Assembly: GCF_032884065.1 (NCBI RefSeq)
Contig: NC_088868.1
Coordinates: forward strand, 32,177,195-32,241,194
DNA length: 64,000 nt
Source of the DNA: Artemia franciscana
Lineage: Eukaryota; Arthropoda; Branchiopoda; Anostraca; Artemiidae
Reading direction: 5' to 3'
This document shows, piece by piece, positions 45,400-64,000 of the stretch. The translations under genes and the position numbers were made by a program. Under the pieces are notes generated by a model, which was given only the letters and a program-made list of their open reading frames with translations, was not told the origin of the DNA and did not search any database. Every line of letters begins with the position of its first letter. Within the stretch, counting starts at the first letter, position 1.

Positions 45400-46145
45400 T
45401 TCAGTTTATGCATGAAAATGATTCTATTCAGTTACTTGCTTTATGTGAAACATTTTGGGGTAGGGATAGTCTTCTCTCGTTCTATAGTTTTCCAGGGTAT
45501 TGTTTAGAATCGAAAAACCGTTCAAAAATGGGAAGAGGAGGCCTGGTGTTTCTAGTAAGGGACTCTACAGTATAAGGTGCGTGATGATCTTGAGGTTTGG
45601 ATAGAGGGTGAGTTTGAAAGTTTTCCTGTTGAAGTTAGATTTGAAGAAAAGGATTTTTTATTTTGTATTATGTATAGACCACTAAGTGCTATGTTTGATA
45701 GTTTTATATCTGGTTTTGATTATTTAATGCTGAATATAAGAAATTCAGGTTTGGAATTTATGATGATGGGTGGTTTTAATTATGATTTGGAAATACTAGC
45801 TGGTATGAATCTTGATTTTTAAATTTCATGTCATCTCACGATCTATACCTTATGGTCACGGTTCCAACAAGGATCACCGGTCATTCTGCGATCTTGATTA
45901 ACAGCATATTTGTTTCGTCACGTCAAGTAGCAACTACATGCGCAGACGTTACAATTTCACCTATCTCCGATCACCTTCCAGTCCTAGCTAGATTAGAACT
46001 TCACATAAAAAAACGAGTAGTTAAGCGTAATATACAGATCCGAGATCTGAAGCCAGCAAACGTTAAAATGTTTTCAGAAGTGGTAGGTGCTGTAAATTGG
46101 GGGAGTATATTTAGGGAGAATAACCCATCTTTGGCTTTTTAAAAG
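45400..46145 (+). pseudogene. LINE ORF2 endonuclease domain, frame-shifted
   Basis: Readings in order: QLLALCETFWGRDS (Glu of the 'cETw' motif), GYCLESKNRSKMGRGGLVFL, CIMYRPLSAMFDSF, MMMGGFNYDLE, MVTVPTRITGHSAILINSIF and ISDHLPVLARLEL (terminal Asp-His). This is the AP-like endonuclease of CR1/Jockey-type elements. The usual catalytic Asp of 'GDFN' reads Gly here (GGFN, ~45770), and there are breaks near 45572 and 45822. It probably belongs to the same element as the ORF1 at 43866-45090. Confidence 0.85.
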
Positions 46146-46440
46146 TTCAACACCACACTGCTAGGTATTTATGACTTGACATGCCCACTGAAAAGCATGA
46201 AAATAAGAAAAAAAAGCAGCGAGAAAACCGTGGGTTGATGACGAGCTGTTGCGAATGATTGATGTAAGAAATGCTTTGTATGCAGCACACATCAATGAAC
46301 CAAATGAGTTTAGCTACGCACAGTCTAAGGATCAACGTAATCTAGTTAACTCTTGAAAATTAATCTTGAAAATGAAATCCACTCTTATAGCAGAAAGTAT
46401 TTCAGGCAAGCAGTTTTAGCAATAAAATCAAATTATGACT
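46146..46440 (+). pseudogene. LINE ORF2 linker, decayed, truncated
   Basis: Broken frames give YDLTCPLKSMKIRKKKQREK-like, PWVDDELLRMIDVRNALYAA and KYFRQAVLAIKSN text, the linker between endonuclease and RT in CR1/Jockey-type LINEs ('kPWi..el......R..l'). It stops near 46430, and RT does not follow. Confidence 0.6.
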
Positions 46441-47400
46441 CATAGCTCATGACTTCAACAATGCGTCCAGCTTCGGCTTTTTGTCTTTATTTGTAATCAT
46501 TACCTTAAGAAAATAATAGTATATTTTAAAACCATGCAGAATGATAAATGAGGTACAATTATCAGTACCTGTTTATTAAAAAAGATTATTATTTCTACGG
46601 AAGGCTGGTCAATGTTCAAATAATTGTGTTTTCGTTATCATTTTAATGGTCAGTCTCATAGGCCAGTTTCGTTTTCATTTGTATATTCACAACCAGAACA
46701 TTTTGCCACATAGACACACTTTGTCACAAACAACCCCCCCTGTCTCATCTGAATCTGAAGTTCGGGAAGCAGCAGGAATTGTTGAGACACTGTATTTATG
46801 TGTCTTAGTCCAATAGTGAGGCACATATTAGTAAAAAGTAAAGAAAATATGCTGAAGAAGATTTATGAATGCCATTTCGTCGAAAAATCGGTATATCCGT
46901 TTTACTTGGTTCTCAGAGCGTATCTGAAACCAAGTAGGCTACTTGTACAAAAAGTCATTGATACCGAATCAGATCTCTCATTGAGAGGTTGAGATTTTAG
47001 CTAATGAGAGCAACAAATTACCATCGAGGACCGGTTCTTAATTCTCTGGTGTGGTAACATTTGGGGTTTTAGGGATTCCTCCAAAAAGTAGGCATTCAAA
47101 TGGTCTAGTGCATTACTCATTAGGGTTATAATCAAGCTGGATTGTAGCAATTCTCGGAGTAAGGAATTAAACTATTCTTGCTTGTGAACACTGTAGAGTT
47201 ATCTAGACGTAAGATCATCTCCTTTCTCAACCATAAGACAAAGCCGGACCGGGATGCAACCCCTCCGGTGAACATATGAACCAAGAGAAACACAAGAGAC
47301 ATTATATTTTTTCATGGATAGGCAAGCGTGTGACATCAGTATTTACAGCCTGATGAACAGGTAAAGAAATATGATGGATCGAGCGTCTAGACTTACTTAG
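46440..47400. other. No recognisable gene
   Basis: Mixed sequence. 46798-46990 is an open frame (MCLSPIVRHILVKSKENMLK) without family marks. A hairpin-like pair 'ttacttggttctcagagcg' and 'tctgaaaccaagta' lies near 46900-46940. 47185-47230 resembles the LINE scrap that follows. Confidence 0.4.
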
Positions 47401-48240
47401 ACTTAGATCCTCCTACGCCTGGAGGCGCATAAGGCAGCGATGGCTGATCTTCAACTTGACCGATCATTTGCCAAAGACCAAAGCTTGTTCAAAATGTTTC
47501 AGACACTCGTTGTCTTTTTCTTGAGGGATCGACCAAGTGTGCTGCGTTGTCTTCCACTCCTTCGAATGCCGGGTGGGGTCCAACACCATAAATCGTGTGG
47601 GAGGCGTCCTTCCCTCATCCGGGTCATATACCCCCAATACTTCCATTTCCTCATTCTGATCTCGCTGGTCACCAGTGGCTGTTGAGTATCAGCCCTAATC
47701 TGGGCATTCGTTACTCTATCGGCCCAGTGTACCGCAAGGATTTTACACAGTCAATTATTCTTTAAGCCAAGTAGTCTTTTCTCAGCATTCTTTGAAAGGC
47801 TCCAGGACTCGAATCCAAATAAAAGTACAGAGAGTATAATATAAAGGCTCCAGGACTCGCATCCAAATAAAAGTACAGAGAGGATAATACTCCTAGACAA
47901 TCGCTACTTCAACTTTTGAGAGTAGTATCTACATATCCAAGAATTCTTCAGCTGAGAAAATGCTCCCCCTGCATACGCTACTCGTAGCAAGACTTGTTAA
48001 TCACAATTCCCGTATTGGGTAATTGTACTACCGAGGTACCTAAATTCTCTGTTTTCTTCTATATCAGTGCTTACGTATTCAATCCCAGCTGCAATGGACG
48101 TCATAACTGCGTTTGATATACTTTTCGTTTTATTAAGTTTAATCTTAAGGCTCATAGGGGCCTTGCACAAGCACTGTAGAGATATCCAGACAGTACGATC
48201 ATCTACCAACTAGACTCTCGGCACGTACAAAAGATCCTCC
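47400..48240 (-). pseudogene. LINE C-terminal fragment (RTE-like), minus
   Basis: In minus sense: SLKIKLNKTKSISN, EENREFRYLGSTITQYGNCD ('kYLGs.it..g'), SIILSVLLFGCESWSL ('lLYGcEtW'), then a decayed tail to ~47410. 47789-47836 and 47845-47892 are a direct duplication of 'ggctccaggactcg.atcc' plus 'aaataaaagtacagagag'. Many stops. Confidence 0.7.
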
Positions 48241-48992
48241 CATTGTCTTTATTTAAGCGCTTCATTGGTGCAAGTAAGTATTACTCATGATTTTGGAAGC
48301 AGAAAGAAAGAGGTGAGCCAGCGAATTGGTTCGCTACTGTCCCATCTCACAGATATGGCTTAAGACTTATCAGAGTGGTGGATCCAGGATTCCTAAAAAG
48401 GGGGTTTGGATTAAATTTTAGCAAATAAAGAAATGTATTTGTGAAACCCTATTAGGTTTCACGATAATCTTATAGTAATTTTGCGCTATGGAGTGTCAAA
48501 AATTTTTCGTTCTTGGTAAAGAAAACTATTTCCTTAAATTTTTCCTTTCTTATATTCTTTTTTGGGCCATAAAAATGTCCTTATGTGGGACCTCTATTTT
48601 TCTTGTAATAATTGATGGAATATCCCTATCCAAGAAAATACCAAACGTCTTTTAAGAACTGGTTGTCGTGAAGTTCTTTGTGAGTTTTTCAGAAAATTGA
48701 TGGACATCAAAAGAATTGTATTTTTGTTATAAGAAAAATATCTAGTAAAAGACGATCTTTGGCTTCTAATTGAACTTCGAGAGATTTTGGGGTCAATCCT
48801 TAAGGTAGACACCTCGATGATTCATTGTGATATACATTACTAGAGCGGTAATAAATTTGCGAGTACTCTAAATCGCTAGTCAGCAGTTTATATAAAATCG
48901 TCATGTTAGTTTCAACTTTAATACCATTTAATCATTAAAAATTGAAGAGAGCGATCATGTAAATTCAGAAAGATGTAATTAAGCAACCAAGG
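48240..48992. other. Intergenic / SOUL gene 3' flank
   Basis: No gene recognised. The segment at 48370-48420 weakly resembles the dispersed repeat at 28590 and 32520. No convincing poly(A) signal for the SOUL gene was found within the first 100 bp. Confidence 0.4.
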
Positions 48993-56484
<7,492 letters not shown>

Positions 56485-57240
56485 ACAGTAGCTGAAAGTC
56501 AGAATCCTATTATATAGAACTTATTTATGTTTTCACTATCTGTTTATGGAATAGAAACTTGTATTTTCTTGACGACTATAAAATATGGATTTAGAAAAAT
56601 TCAAGTACCCATTCCATAAAGAAAAATATTAGTTCATTAATTTTGGTTTAGGTAGCAAAAGGCCTGCTAGGTAACGATGGGCCTCTTTTTCCTATTGCTT
56701 TTTCGAGATGAATCTCGGTTTATTGTGATATCTTTATATCTGCTCGAAAAATGTTCGTTCCCTCTGGACTCTGCAAAATTTTTACTACCAAAGACTATAA
56801 TAACTTTGTAAACCACATTTTCTGTTTTTTAGATCTGAAAATTGTTTTTCAATTTCTCCACTTCGATTTTGACCAACTCAAACCTTCACAGATTCGACAA
56901 GCGTTATTATTTATTACCACCGCTTTTATGACCTTCGAAGACGAGGGTTTCTTAGTATGTGACCAGATGGCTACTATTGACAAGATATTGTTTACGAGCA
57001 TCTTTCGGCCAATAATACAACTGGCTACAAAACTAATTTCTAGTTTTTGAGATTTCAAGATCGACACATTTTATCAAAAAAGACAAATTTTTGGATGCTT
57101 ACGGGATACATTCATGAACGAAAGGGATGGCAACCCGTTGTCATCTTAGAGGTAGCTTAAATGAAGCACAAACATTAACCTGAAAAGGTGTTTAATGAGC
57201 TTGGTAGCACCGACTGACCAGGTAGAAACGTAATAGCGTA
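56485..57240. other. SOUL gene 5' flank, unassigned
   Basis: A 5' exon or promoter may be here, but I cannot fix one. 56751-57050 is open on both strands (plus: CKIFTTKDYNNF...; minus: NNNACRICEGLSWSKSKW...) without a family I recognise. Confidence 0.3.
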
Positions 57241-57242
57241 CA

Positions 57243-58165
57243 ATTTATCACAGGTGTTGTCGCGTGTTGTCAAATGTTGTTGCTAAAGCGCATCGGCACG
57301 ATATTGTGACTTTGTGTGGGGACTTTAACGCTAAAGTTGGAAATGATGCCTCCTATGCCCCAGCTATCCTTGGTAAGCATGGACTGGGGAAAATCAATGA
57401 TAATGGCGTAAGTTTAATTGACTTCTGTGCGACTCATGTACTTATCGTTGGCGCATTATGGTTCTTTCATAAACAAATACACAAATATACTTGGAACCCG
57501 CCTGATGGTGTAACAAGAAATGAAATAGACCATATTTTAATTGCCAAACACAGGCGATGTTGTTTAGAAGATGTTAGGACCTTTCGAGGTCCGGTCGGAA
57601 TTGCCGACTGCTATTCCGACCATCAACTTGTTGTTGCTAAGTTTAAGCTGAAACTAAAAACTGTCATAAAGCCCCAGCGGTCAGTAAAAAGATTTAATGT
57701 GAGAAAACTGCAGGACCCGTATGTATTACAAAAGTATACATCTACTTTGTCGAATAAGTTTTCCATGCTAAGAGACGAGTTGTCAATTGATAATCAATGG
57801 GAAAAGATCGTCGAGTCCCTGAAAGAAGCGGCACAAGAAGTTGTGGGATATAACAGGAAGAAGAAAGAGCAGTGGATATCTGAAAATACCTGGGATATCA
57901 TTGATCAAAGGGCAGAAGTCAAAATTCTCGTAGATAGACATGAGCATAACACGACATGCACTAAAGAATATCTTGATGATTTAAAAGCGCAGTATAAGCG
58001 TCTCAGTAAACAAGTCAAAACACGGATTAGGAATGATAAGAGGGTGTTCCTCGAAACTATGGCTGATCAGGCTGAAGTAGCCGCCAGGCGGGGAGATAGT
58101 CGTACTGTGTACGCTATAACAAAGGAGCTTGCGGATATTTTGAAGGCTTTTTCAACCCAAATCAA
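57243..58165 (+). pseudogene. RTE-type LINE endonuclease and linker, truncated at both ends
   Basis: An open frame with DIVTLCGDFNAKVGND (catalytic Asp/Asn), HKYTWNPPDGVTRNEIDHIL (Asp-His region) and GIADCYSDHQLVVAKFKLKL (terminal SDH). A long charged linker follows, with TWDIIDQRAEVKILVDRH, VKTRIRNDKRVFLETMADQA and EVAARRGDSRTVYAITKEL. It lacks the first ~100 residues of the endonuclease and all RT motifs. At ~58165 the sequence switches to the foldback-family element (cagttcgtagtaacgaactg), and the ORF runs on to 58331 only because that element happens to be open. A good-quality ORF suggests recent truncation. Confidence 0.85.
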
Positions 58166-59240
58166 ACAGTTCGTAGTAACGAACTGTAGTAAGGAGCGAC
58201 CCGGCACAATAGTAACCAAAACTCTAAAAAATGGAATTTTGATACCAATAGCTACATCAAAAGAATCGCATTTTAATGCTGATTTTAAACATACAAGTTT
58301 CATCAAGATTAATCTTACCCGTCAAAAGTAACTAGCCTGAGAAAATTTGCCTCATTTTAGAAAATAGGGGGAAATATCCCCTAAAAGTCATACGATCTTA
58401 AGGAGAATCACACTATCAGATTCAGCGTATCAGAGAACCTTATTGTAGAAGTTTCAATTTCTATCTACAAAAATGTAGAATTTCGCATTTTTTGCCAGAA
58501 GACAAATCACGGATGCGTGTTTATTTGTTTTTTTTGTTGTTTTTTTTCCAGGGGTGATCGTATCGACTCAGTGGTCCTAGAATGTCGCGAAAGGGCTCAT
58601 TCTAATGGAAATTATAAGTTATAGTGCCCTTTTTAAGTGACCAGAAAATTGGAGTGCACCTAGGCCTCCTCCCACGCTCATTTTTCCCCAAAGTCACCGG
58701 ATCAAAATTCTGAGATAGCCATTTTATTGACCATAGTCAAAAAACCTTATAACTATTTATTTGGGGACGACTTACTCCCCTGCACTCCCCGTGGGAGGGG
58801 TTGCAAGTTACAAACCTTGACCTGTGTTTACATATAGTAATGGTTACTGGGAAGTGTAAAGACGTTTTCGGGTTTTTTTTTGGTTCGGGGGGAGAGTTGA
58901 GGTAGGGGGTTACGTGGGAGGATCTTTCCATGGAGGAACTTCTCATGGGGGAAGAGACTTTCAATGGAGGGGCGCAGGATTTTCTAGCATTATTTAAAAA
59001 AACAATGAAAACATAAATATGAAATAGCCTAAACTTCTTACTCAAACAATGCCTGTTTACTGTTTTAATTCAAATTATTTGAAATTCAGTTGAGTTTTAC
59101 TGTTTTAAAAGAAAAGAGTTGAGAGAAAGAGTCAAACTTTAGCGCAAAGAACAGGGCGTTGATGAGGAAGCAGCCCCTTTCATATACGAAATAATTTCTA
59201 TTCGTTTTAAGTTTTAATGTTGCTCCTTACTTTCAGTTAA
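58165..59240 (+). mobile_element. Foldback-family element, full-length-like copy 1 (~1.08 kb)
   Basis: It starts 'cagttcgtagtaacgaactg' (a small palindrome) and 'gtaaggagcgaccc', and ends 'gttttaatgttgctccttac' plus 'tttcag'. The outermost GTAAGGAGC and GCTCCTTAC words form inverted ends. The interior carries 'cagattcagcgtatcagag', 'atcacggatgcgtgtttatt', 'gatcgtatcgact' and the tandem-repeat unit 'ctgagatagccattttatt'. No transposase ORF is present. Confidence 0.8.
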
Positions 59241-59344
59241 AATTTTTTTTTTTATTTAATATCCAAAAAAAATGCCAAACAAAATTTTCATATCATAGTC
59301 AACCACTGAGAATACAATCAGTCTTAAAACGTGTTGATTTATTT

Positions 59345-60560
59345 ATCAAACAGTTCGTGGTAACGAACTGTAGTAAGGAGCGACCCGGCTCAATAGTAAC
59401 CAAAACTCTAAAAAGTGGAATTTTGATAACAATAGCTACATCAAAAAAATCAGATTTTAATGCTGATTTTAAATATATAAGTTTCATCAAGTTTAGTCTT
59501 ACACATCAAAAGTTAAGAGCCTGAGAAAATTTGCGTTATTTTAGAAAATAGGGGAAAACACCCCCTAAAAGTCATACAATGTTAACGAAAATCACACCAT
59601 CAGATTCAGCGTATCAGAGAACTTTATTGTAGAAGTTTCAAGCTCCTATCTACAAAAATGTGGAATTTCGCATTTTTTGCCAGAAGACAAATCACGGATG
59701 CGTGTTTATTTGTTTTTTTTGTTTTTTTGTTTTTTTTTCCCAGGGGTGATCGTATCGACCCAGTCGTCCTAGAATTTCGTGGGAGGGCTCATTCTAACGG
59801 AAATGAAAAGTTCTAGTGCCCTTTTTAAGTGACCAAAAAAATTGGAGGGCATCTAGGCCCCCTCCCACGCTCATTTTTTACCAAAGTCAACGGATCAAAA
59901 TTTTGAGATAGCCATTTTGTTCAGCATAGTCGAAAACCATAATAACTATGTCTTTGGGGATGACTTACTCCCCCACAATCCCTGGGGGAGGGGCTGCAAG
60001 TTACAAACTTTGACCAGTGTTTACATATAGTAATGGTTATTGGGAAGTGTACAGACGTTTTCAGGGGGATTTTATTTTGTTTGGGGGTGGGGCTGAGGAG
60101 AGGGGGCTATGTTGGAGGATCTTTCCTTGGAGGAATCTGTCATGGGGGAAGAAAAATTCAATGAAAAGGGCGCAGGATTCTCTAGCATTACTATAAGAAA
60201 ACACTGAAAAATAAACATGAAAACGTTTTTTCAAATGAAAGGAAGAAGTAGCATTGAAACTTAAAACGAACAGAGATTATTACGCATATGAGGGGTTCTA
60301 AAAATACTTTAGCATAAAGAGCGAGCTATTTAGGAGGAGATAAATACCTTGCTCTTTATGCTAAGGTATTTTTAGTAATTTCAACTATTTATTCTACGGC
60401 CTTTCTGATTCAGGGGTCATTCTTAAAGAATTGGGACAAAACTTACGATTTAGTGTAAAGAAGGAGGTATTAACGAGGGTACAAACCCCCTCGTATACAT
60501 AATAAAAATATAAGGTTATGAAAGTTTGTTACGTAAGTTAATTCTTAAGTTACGTATATT
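59345..60560 (+). mobile_element. Foldback-family element, copy 2 (~1.2 kb)
   Basis: Block-by-block match to copy 1 at high identity up to ~60200 (for example 'gttcgtggtaacgaactgta', 'gtttcatcaag', 'atcacggatgcgtg' and 'gggggaggggctgcaagtta'). It then carries an extra foldback part with 'ctttagcataaagagcgagc' opposed by 'gctctttatgctaaggtatt' at 60311-60371. Same strand as copy 1, 100 bp apart. Confidence 0.8.
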
Positions 60561-60809
60561 TTTTACTAATAAAAACGTTCGTTAAAATTAGAAGTTCTAG
60601 TTGCCTTTTTAAGTAACCGAAAAATTACAGGGCAACTAGGCCTCCTTCCTCACCCCTTATTTCTCAAAATCGTCTGATCAAAACTAAGAGAAAGCCATTT
60701 AGCCAAAAAAAAAATTAATATACAAATTTCATTTTAATAATTTATGTGCGGAGAGCCAAAACCAAACATGCATTATTTCAAAAACGTTCAGAAATTAAAT
60801 AAAAAAAAC

Positions 60810-61095
60810 TAATTTTTTTAGCTGAAAGTAAGGAGCGACATTAAAACGTAAAACGAACAGAAATTACTCCGTATATGAAATGGGTTGTCCCCTCCGCAAT
60901 CCCTCGCTCTTTACGCTAAAGTTTAACTTTTTGCCACATTTCTATTTTTTAAAACAATTAAAAGCTTTAGCGTAAAGAGAGAGGGATTGCGGAGGGGACA
61001 ACCCATTTCATATACGGAGTAATTTCTGTTCGTTTTAAGTTTTAATGTCGCTCCTTACTTTCAGCTAAAAAAATTAGTTTTTTTTTTATATTTAA
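60810..61095. mobile_element. Foldback element with ~125-bp near-perfect arms
   Basis: Left arm 60815-60935 starts 'tttagctgaaagtaaggagc', and the right arm 60965-61080 ends 'gctccttactttcagctaaa'. Arms pair over 'aaacgaacagaaattactcc', 'gaaatgggttgtcccctccg' and 'gctctttacgctaaag'. The loop is ~35 bp. It is flanked by 'aaaaaaactaatttttt' and 'aaaattagtttttttt', which extend the symmetry outward. Close relative of 43310-43590. Confidence 0.93.
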
Positions 61096-61099
61096 TTTC

Positions 61100-62260
61100 T
61101 CGCACAATAGCGAGACAACTAGTAAGACAGTGTTGAGCTCCCAAACAGGGGCATCAACTGAGGAAAACTTAGGGAGAATAATCTCAAAAATAAATAGAGG
61201 GGATTTTGTTTTTTATATTTTTACAGTGAAAACACAAAAACGGAGATATTTTCAATTAAAATACCAAAAAAGTTTTTTTTACTTTAGGGAGCTGAGGAAT
61301 GAATAAAACTAGTGGGTAATACTTCACGCCCTGCCCGTCACACCAATTGATGTTCCTGGTCCCAAATTTACTCCAGAACTTACACTGAAAGAATACTGGA
61401 TTGTAATTTTGCGGAACGCCCATATACACTGCCATTGAGAATTTCACTGCGCAAGCACATGCAACGTGTACAGTTCGTGTTATGGAGGATAAGAAATTTG
61501 AATTATCTCCTTAATTCAATTTAACCCGTTGAAATAAAATAATAATTATTCATTATCATATCTCAAAACTTTCAAGGGTAGTTTGGAGTATAAAATAATA
61601 AAACGTACTTATTTTTATTGTTGATTTGAATATTTTACGTCCATTTTGCCTATCTCCCCCTCCACCACTATTTTCTCACCATTTCTGTCTCTCCTCCTTC
61701 GCCCAAAGGTGTCCATAAGGACTTTGTTGTCTTTTCCTAAAGACTATAGTGTAGGATTATCATCCTTGCCCTCAGGAGGCTTGTTTTTATTACTTTTACT
61801 TATAAATTTTTTTACATTATTATTGGTTAGATACTTTCAAAAAAAGATCAATAAAAAAGAACTCACTAATAGTGCAAAAAAGCTTCTCATTTTGATGAAT
61901 TCTGCTTGCCGACACTTTAAAGTTTGGAGTTGATCTTTCAAACAATTTCTATTTATACTGCTGGTTATGCAATAAACAATTGACATTAAGATATCAAAAT
62001 TTCCACTAGAGATAATCTGAGTATTTGTTTTTCTAATATAAACTAAATCACCATTACGAGCTACCAACAGCAAACTGCGTTTGATTATAGTTCAAATTCA
62101 TAATATAGTTCAAATACTAGATTTTATAATACATTTCAAATTCGTAATATGCATTTTTATTAAAGTAGTAACAAAAATTAGGTACTACTAGCTAGTTTTA
62201 AATCAAAATAATAAATACATCTTTGGTGCAGCCAATGACAACGATAGTAAAAACTTCGGA
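61100..62260. other. No recognisable gene
   Basis: Short open frames only (for example 61646-61933), none with family marks. AT-rich. Confidence 0.4.
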
Positions 62261-62269
62261 GATAGGTCA

Positions 62270-62560
62270 CTCGATTGTAGATTGACCTTTCAACTGCTTC
62301 TTTAAGAGTTGAAAGTGGGTGAAGGGCCCCCTTTAACGCTTTTTTTTATCCACAAACCCATTCAATTACCCCCTAAGGATATCCAGTTAATTTTCAAATA
62401 GCCATTTCAATCTAAAATAGTCGGAAGTATTAGTAAATATACCTCCAGGGATAAGATAATTTCTAGCCCTTTTGGGGCAAGGGCTGAAAATTATGAAAAA
62501 TGGGCACTGTTAACACATAGATTTTATTATAGGGAAAGGAGTGCGTGTTCGTTTTTGGTG
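62270..62560. repeat. Single diverged unit of the 1-2800 repeat family
   Basis: 'gtagattgacctttcaact', 'ttaagagttgaaagtgg', 'aaatagccatttcaatctaa' and 'atacctccagggataaga' keep the family order. Confidence 0.55.
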
Positions 62561-64000
62561 TTCGAAAAGGCTAAGGGTATTATTATGAAACTTCCGTGGG
62601 TGATGTTAATCTATATTTTGCGATGTGCACCACCAAGTTGCACACAGGGCACGAATGTATTATTTTAGGAAAACAGCCATCCTATCTAAGTGGACGACCC
62701 ATTTAGCTTGCAATTATGTATCATCTAAAACACAGGCTTAAATCCTAGTGTAGCAAAATCCTGAGTTCCAGTATGGGGGGGAGGGGTAAGGGGTATGGCT
62801 CTGCAAACTAAGCCACCTGGCGTGTTGAGAAAATGAGCTTTGAGGTCTGATCCCGATAGATTTGGTTCTATCCCTTCAGAAATTATAAATAATGGATGCA
62901 GTGATAGCTGCAATATAGTAAAAAGCAAATAAAGGCCCATAGTAACCAAAAGTTTAAAAACACGTTTTGAAGAAAAACTGCCTAGTGGGAAAAAATTGCT
63001 AATTTAATCTAATTTAAGATTGATAACTAGATTCTCCATCATTGTAAAAGTAAAATGTTTAGAAACTAAATTTTTATAAGAATTTAAAAAAAACAAATGA
63101 ATCTTGACGTTTTTGCTCGGGTCAGTTTTTCATTTTTGACACCTTTTTGGTCAATTCATTTAAGGTCTCCTAAGATGGGGAACCTGGCGAAGCAAATATA
63201 ACAAAAGTACACTTTCTTTGGAGAAGCTCCAAATTTTTTGTAATAATCGAACGGAAAAATTGCAACAGTAATGAAATATTTTAAAAGTCATTTTAACCAT
63301 GTATTTAAGATTCGATTAATGTTTTTCAATTTTTTAAAATCACTACATTTTTTCATAGAGGACGGTATTTCGTAAGCAATGGTATTCTTACCTTCAAATT
63401 CTAAAAGAAACCAAGCATAATGTACCCCTGGACTCTTTGTCTGACAAAATACCAGACTTCGTAAGGGAAACCTATGAACAGGTGCGTACTTTGTTATGGG
63501 ACAGGGGGCAGCAACGGCCCCCTCAGACCTCGGTTTGCCCTCCATCCCCCCCCCAACCCACTTGTGAAACCTACGATTGTGAAATCTTGTGAAAACTTAG
63601 AAAAACCTGCACAATTCAAGCATCAACAGAAACAGATCAATTTTTAGTACATATGTACCTTTATAGTACTTTATAGTGCTAAATAGTACCTTAATGATAC
63701 CAAGTGTTTTATTTTTTCTTTTTTAATGTCATTTTTACTTGATTTGAAAAAATTGGCTCCAGATTTGGCCTCCTACCCAGGATTTTCACGAAATTACGCC
63801 ACTGCCTAAGACATTGCATATGTTTTACAGTGTAAAACATACTATGCATGCATAGTGCTCTATTTTAACAGAAACTTATAATACTGTTTTAGTTTCGTCG
63901 CCTCAAAATATAAATATTTGCAAAGTGTTTATTGTTTATATTTTCAAAACCAAAAAACGAGTAAAATTTCATTTTAAATCACACAGTTGTTTTAATGGAA
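62560..64000. other. No recognisable gene
   Basis: C- and G-runs near 62775 and 63547 and a small palindrome at 63818-63840 (atgttttac/gtaaaacat). No open frame with family features. Confidence 0.4.

Noticed and set aside
56751..57067. Host gene candidate open on both strands
   Set aside because: No recognisable domain, no splice structure, and overlapping frames on opposite strands of similar length suggest chance.
58165..58331. Extension of the RTE-like ORF as a novel fusion protein
   Set aside because: The last ~55 codons are the foldback-family element, which recurs at 59345 and 43860 (reverse) without the LINE. The fusion is accidental.

Overview
This is a eukaryotic, almost certainly arthropod, genomic window: split genes with GT-AG introns of 0.5-6.4 kb, very long (TA)n tracts, and a dense mix of non-LTR retrotransposon, Penelope-like, Helitron, SINE and foldback debris. 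I see no bacterial-type operons. A crustacean such as a brine shrimp would fit the repeat style, but that is an impression. What the sequence supports is a metazoan host (DNAJC13 and SOUL-type genes) with arthropod-like transposable elements.

Two host genes can be read. On the plus strand, six exons between 10593 and 34212 encode the last ~390 residues of DNAJC13/RME-8, the endosomal J-domain protein. Its 5' part, including the J domain, lies upstream of the window. All five intron junctions keep the reading frame. On the minus strand, four exons between 56484 and 48993 encode a complete ~202-residue SOUL/HEBP-family heme-binding protein with a likely signal peptide. The two genes converge and are separated by ~14.8 kb of transposon-rich DNA.

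Layout. 1-2800: degenerate tandem repeat. 2800-6130: nested LINE remnants. 6757-8150: Penelope-like RT (minus), then (TA)n. 9290-10450: hairpin and a dispersed element. 10593-34212: DNAJC13 exons, whose introns carry LINE fragments, a (TA)n-flanked Helitron remnant, a SINE, a ~480-bp foldback element, and tandem repeats of 42, 88 and ~140 bp. 34800-36330: SINE and more tandem repeat. 37484-41285: a nearly intact two-ORF LINE whose ORFs overlap at TAATG and whose RT has one internal deletion. 41300-43860: LINE scrap and foldback elements. 43866-46430: a second LINE whose ORF1 contains seventeen in-frame 30-bp repeats. 47400-48240: LINE scrap (minus). 48993-56484: SOUL gene, with LINE RT, (TA)n and a duplicated splice-donor segment in its introns. 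57243-61100: RTE-type endonuclease fragment cut off by foldback elements. 61100-64000: nothing recognisable except one more repeat unit.

The host genes do not form a functional pair. What dominates the window is transposon biology: nested insertions, internal minisatellite growth, foldback elements and (TA)n-bordered insertions. I found no clear evidence of a wholly new gene system. The most unusual items are the ORF1-internal minisatellite, the foldback family with TIRs related to GTAAGGAGCGAC, and the duplicated exon end in the SOUL gene.
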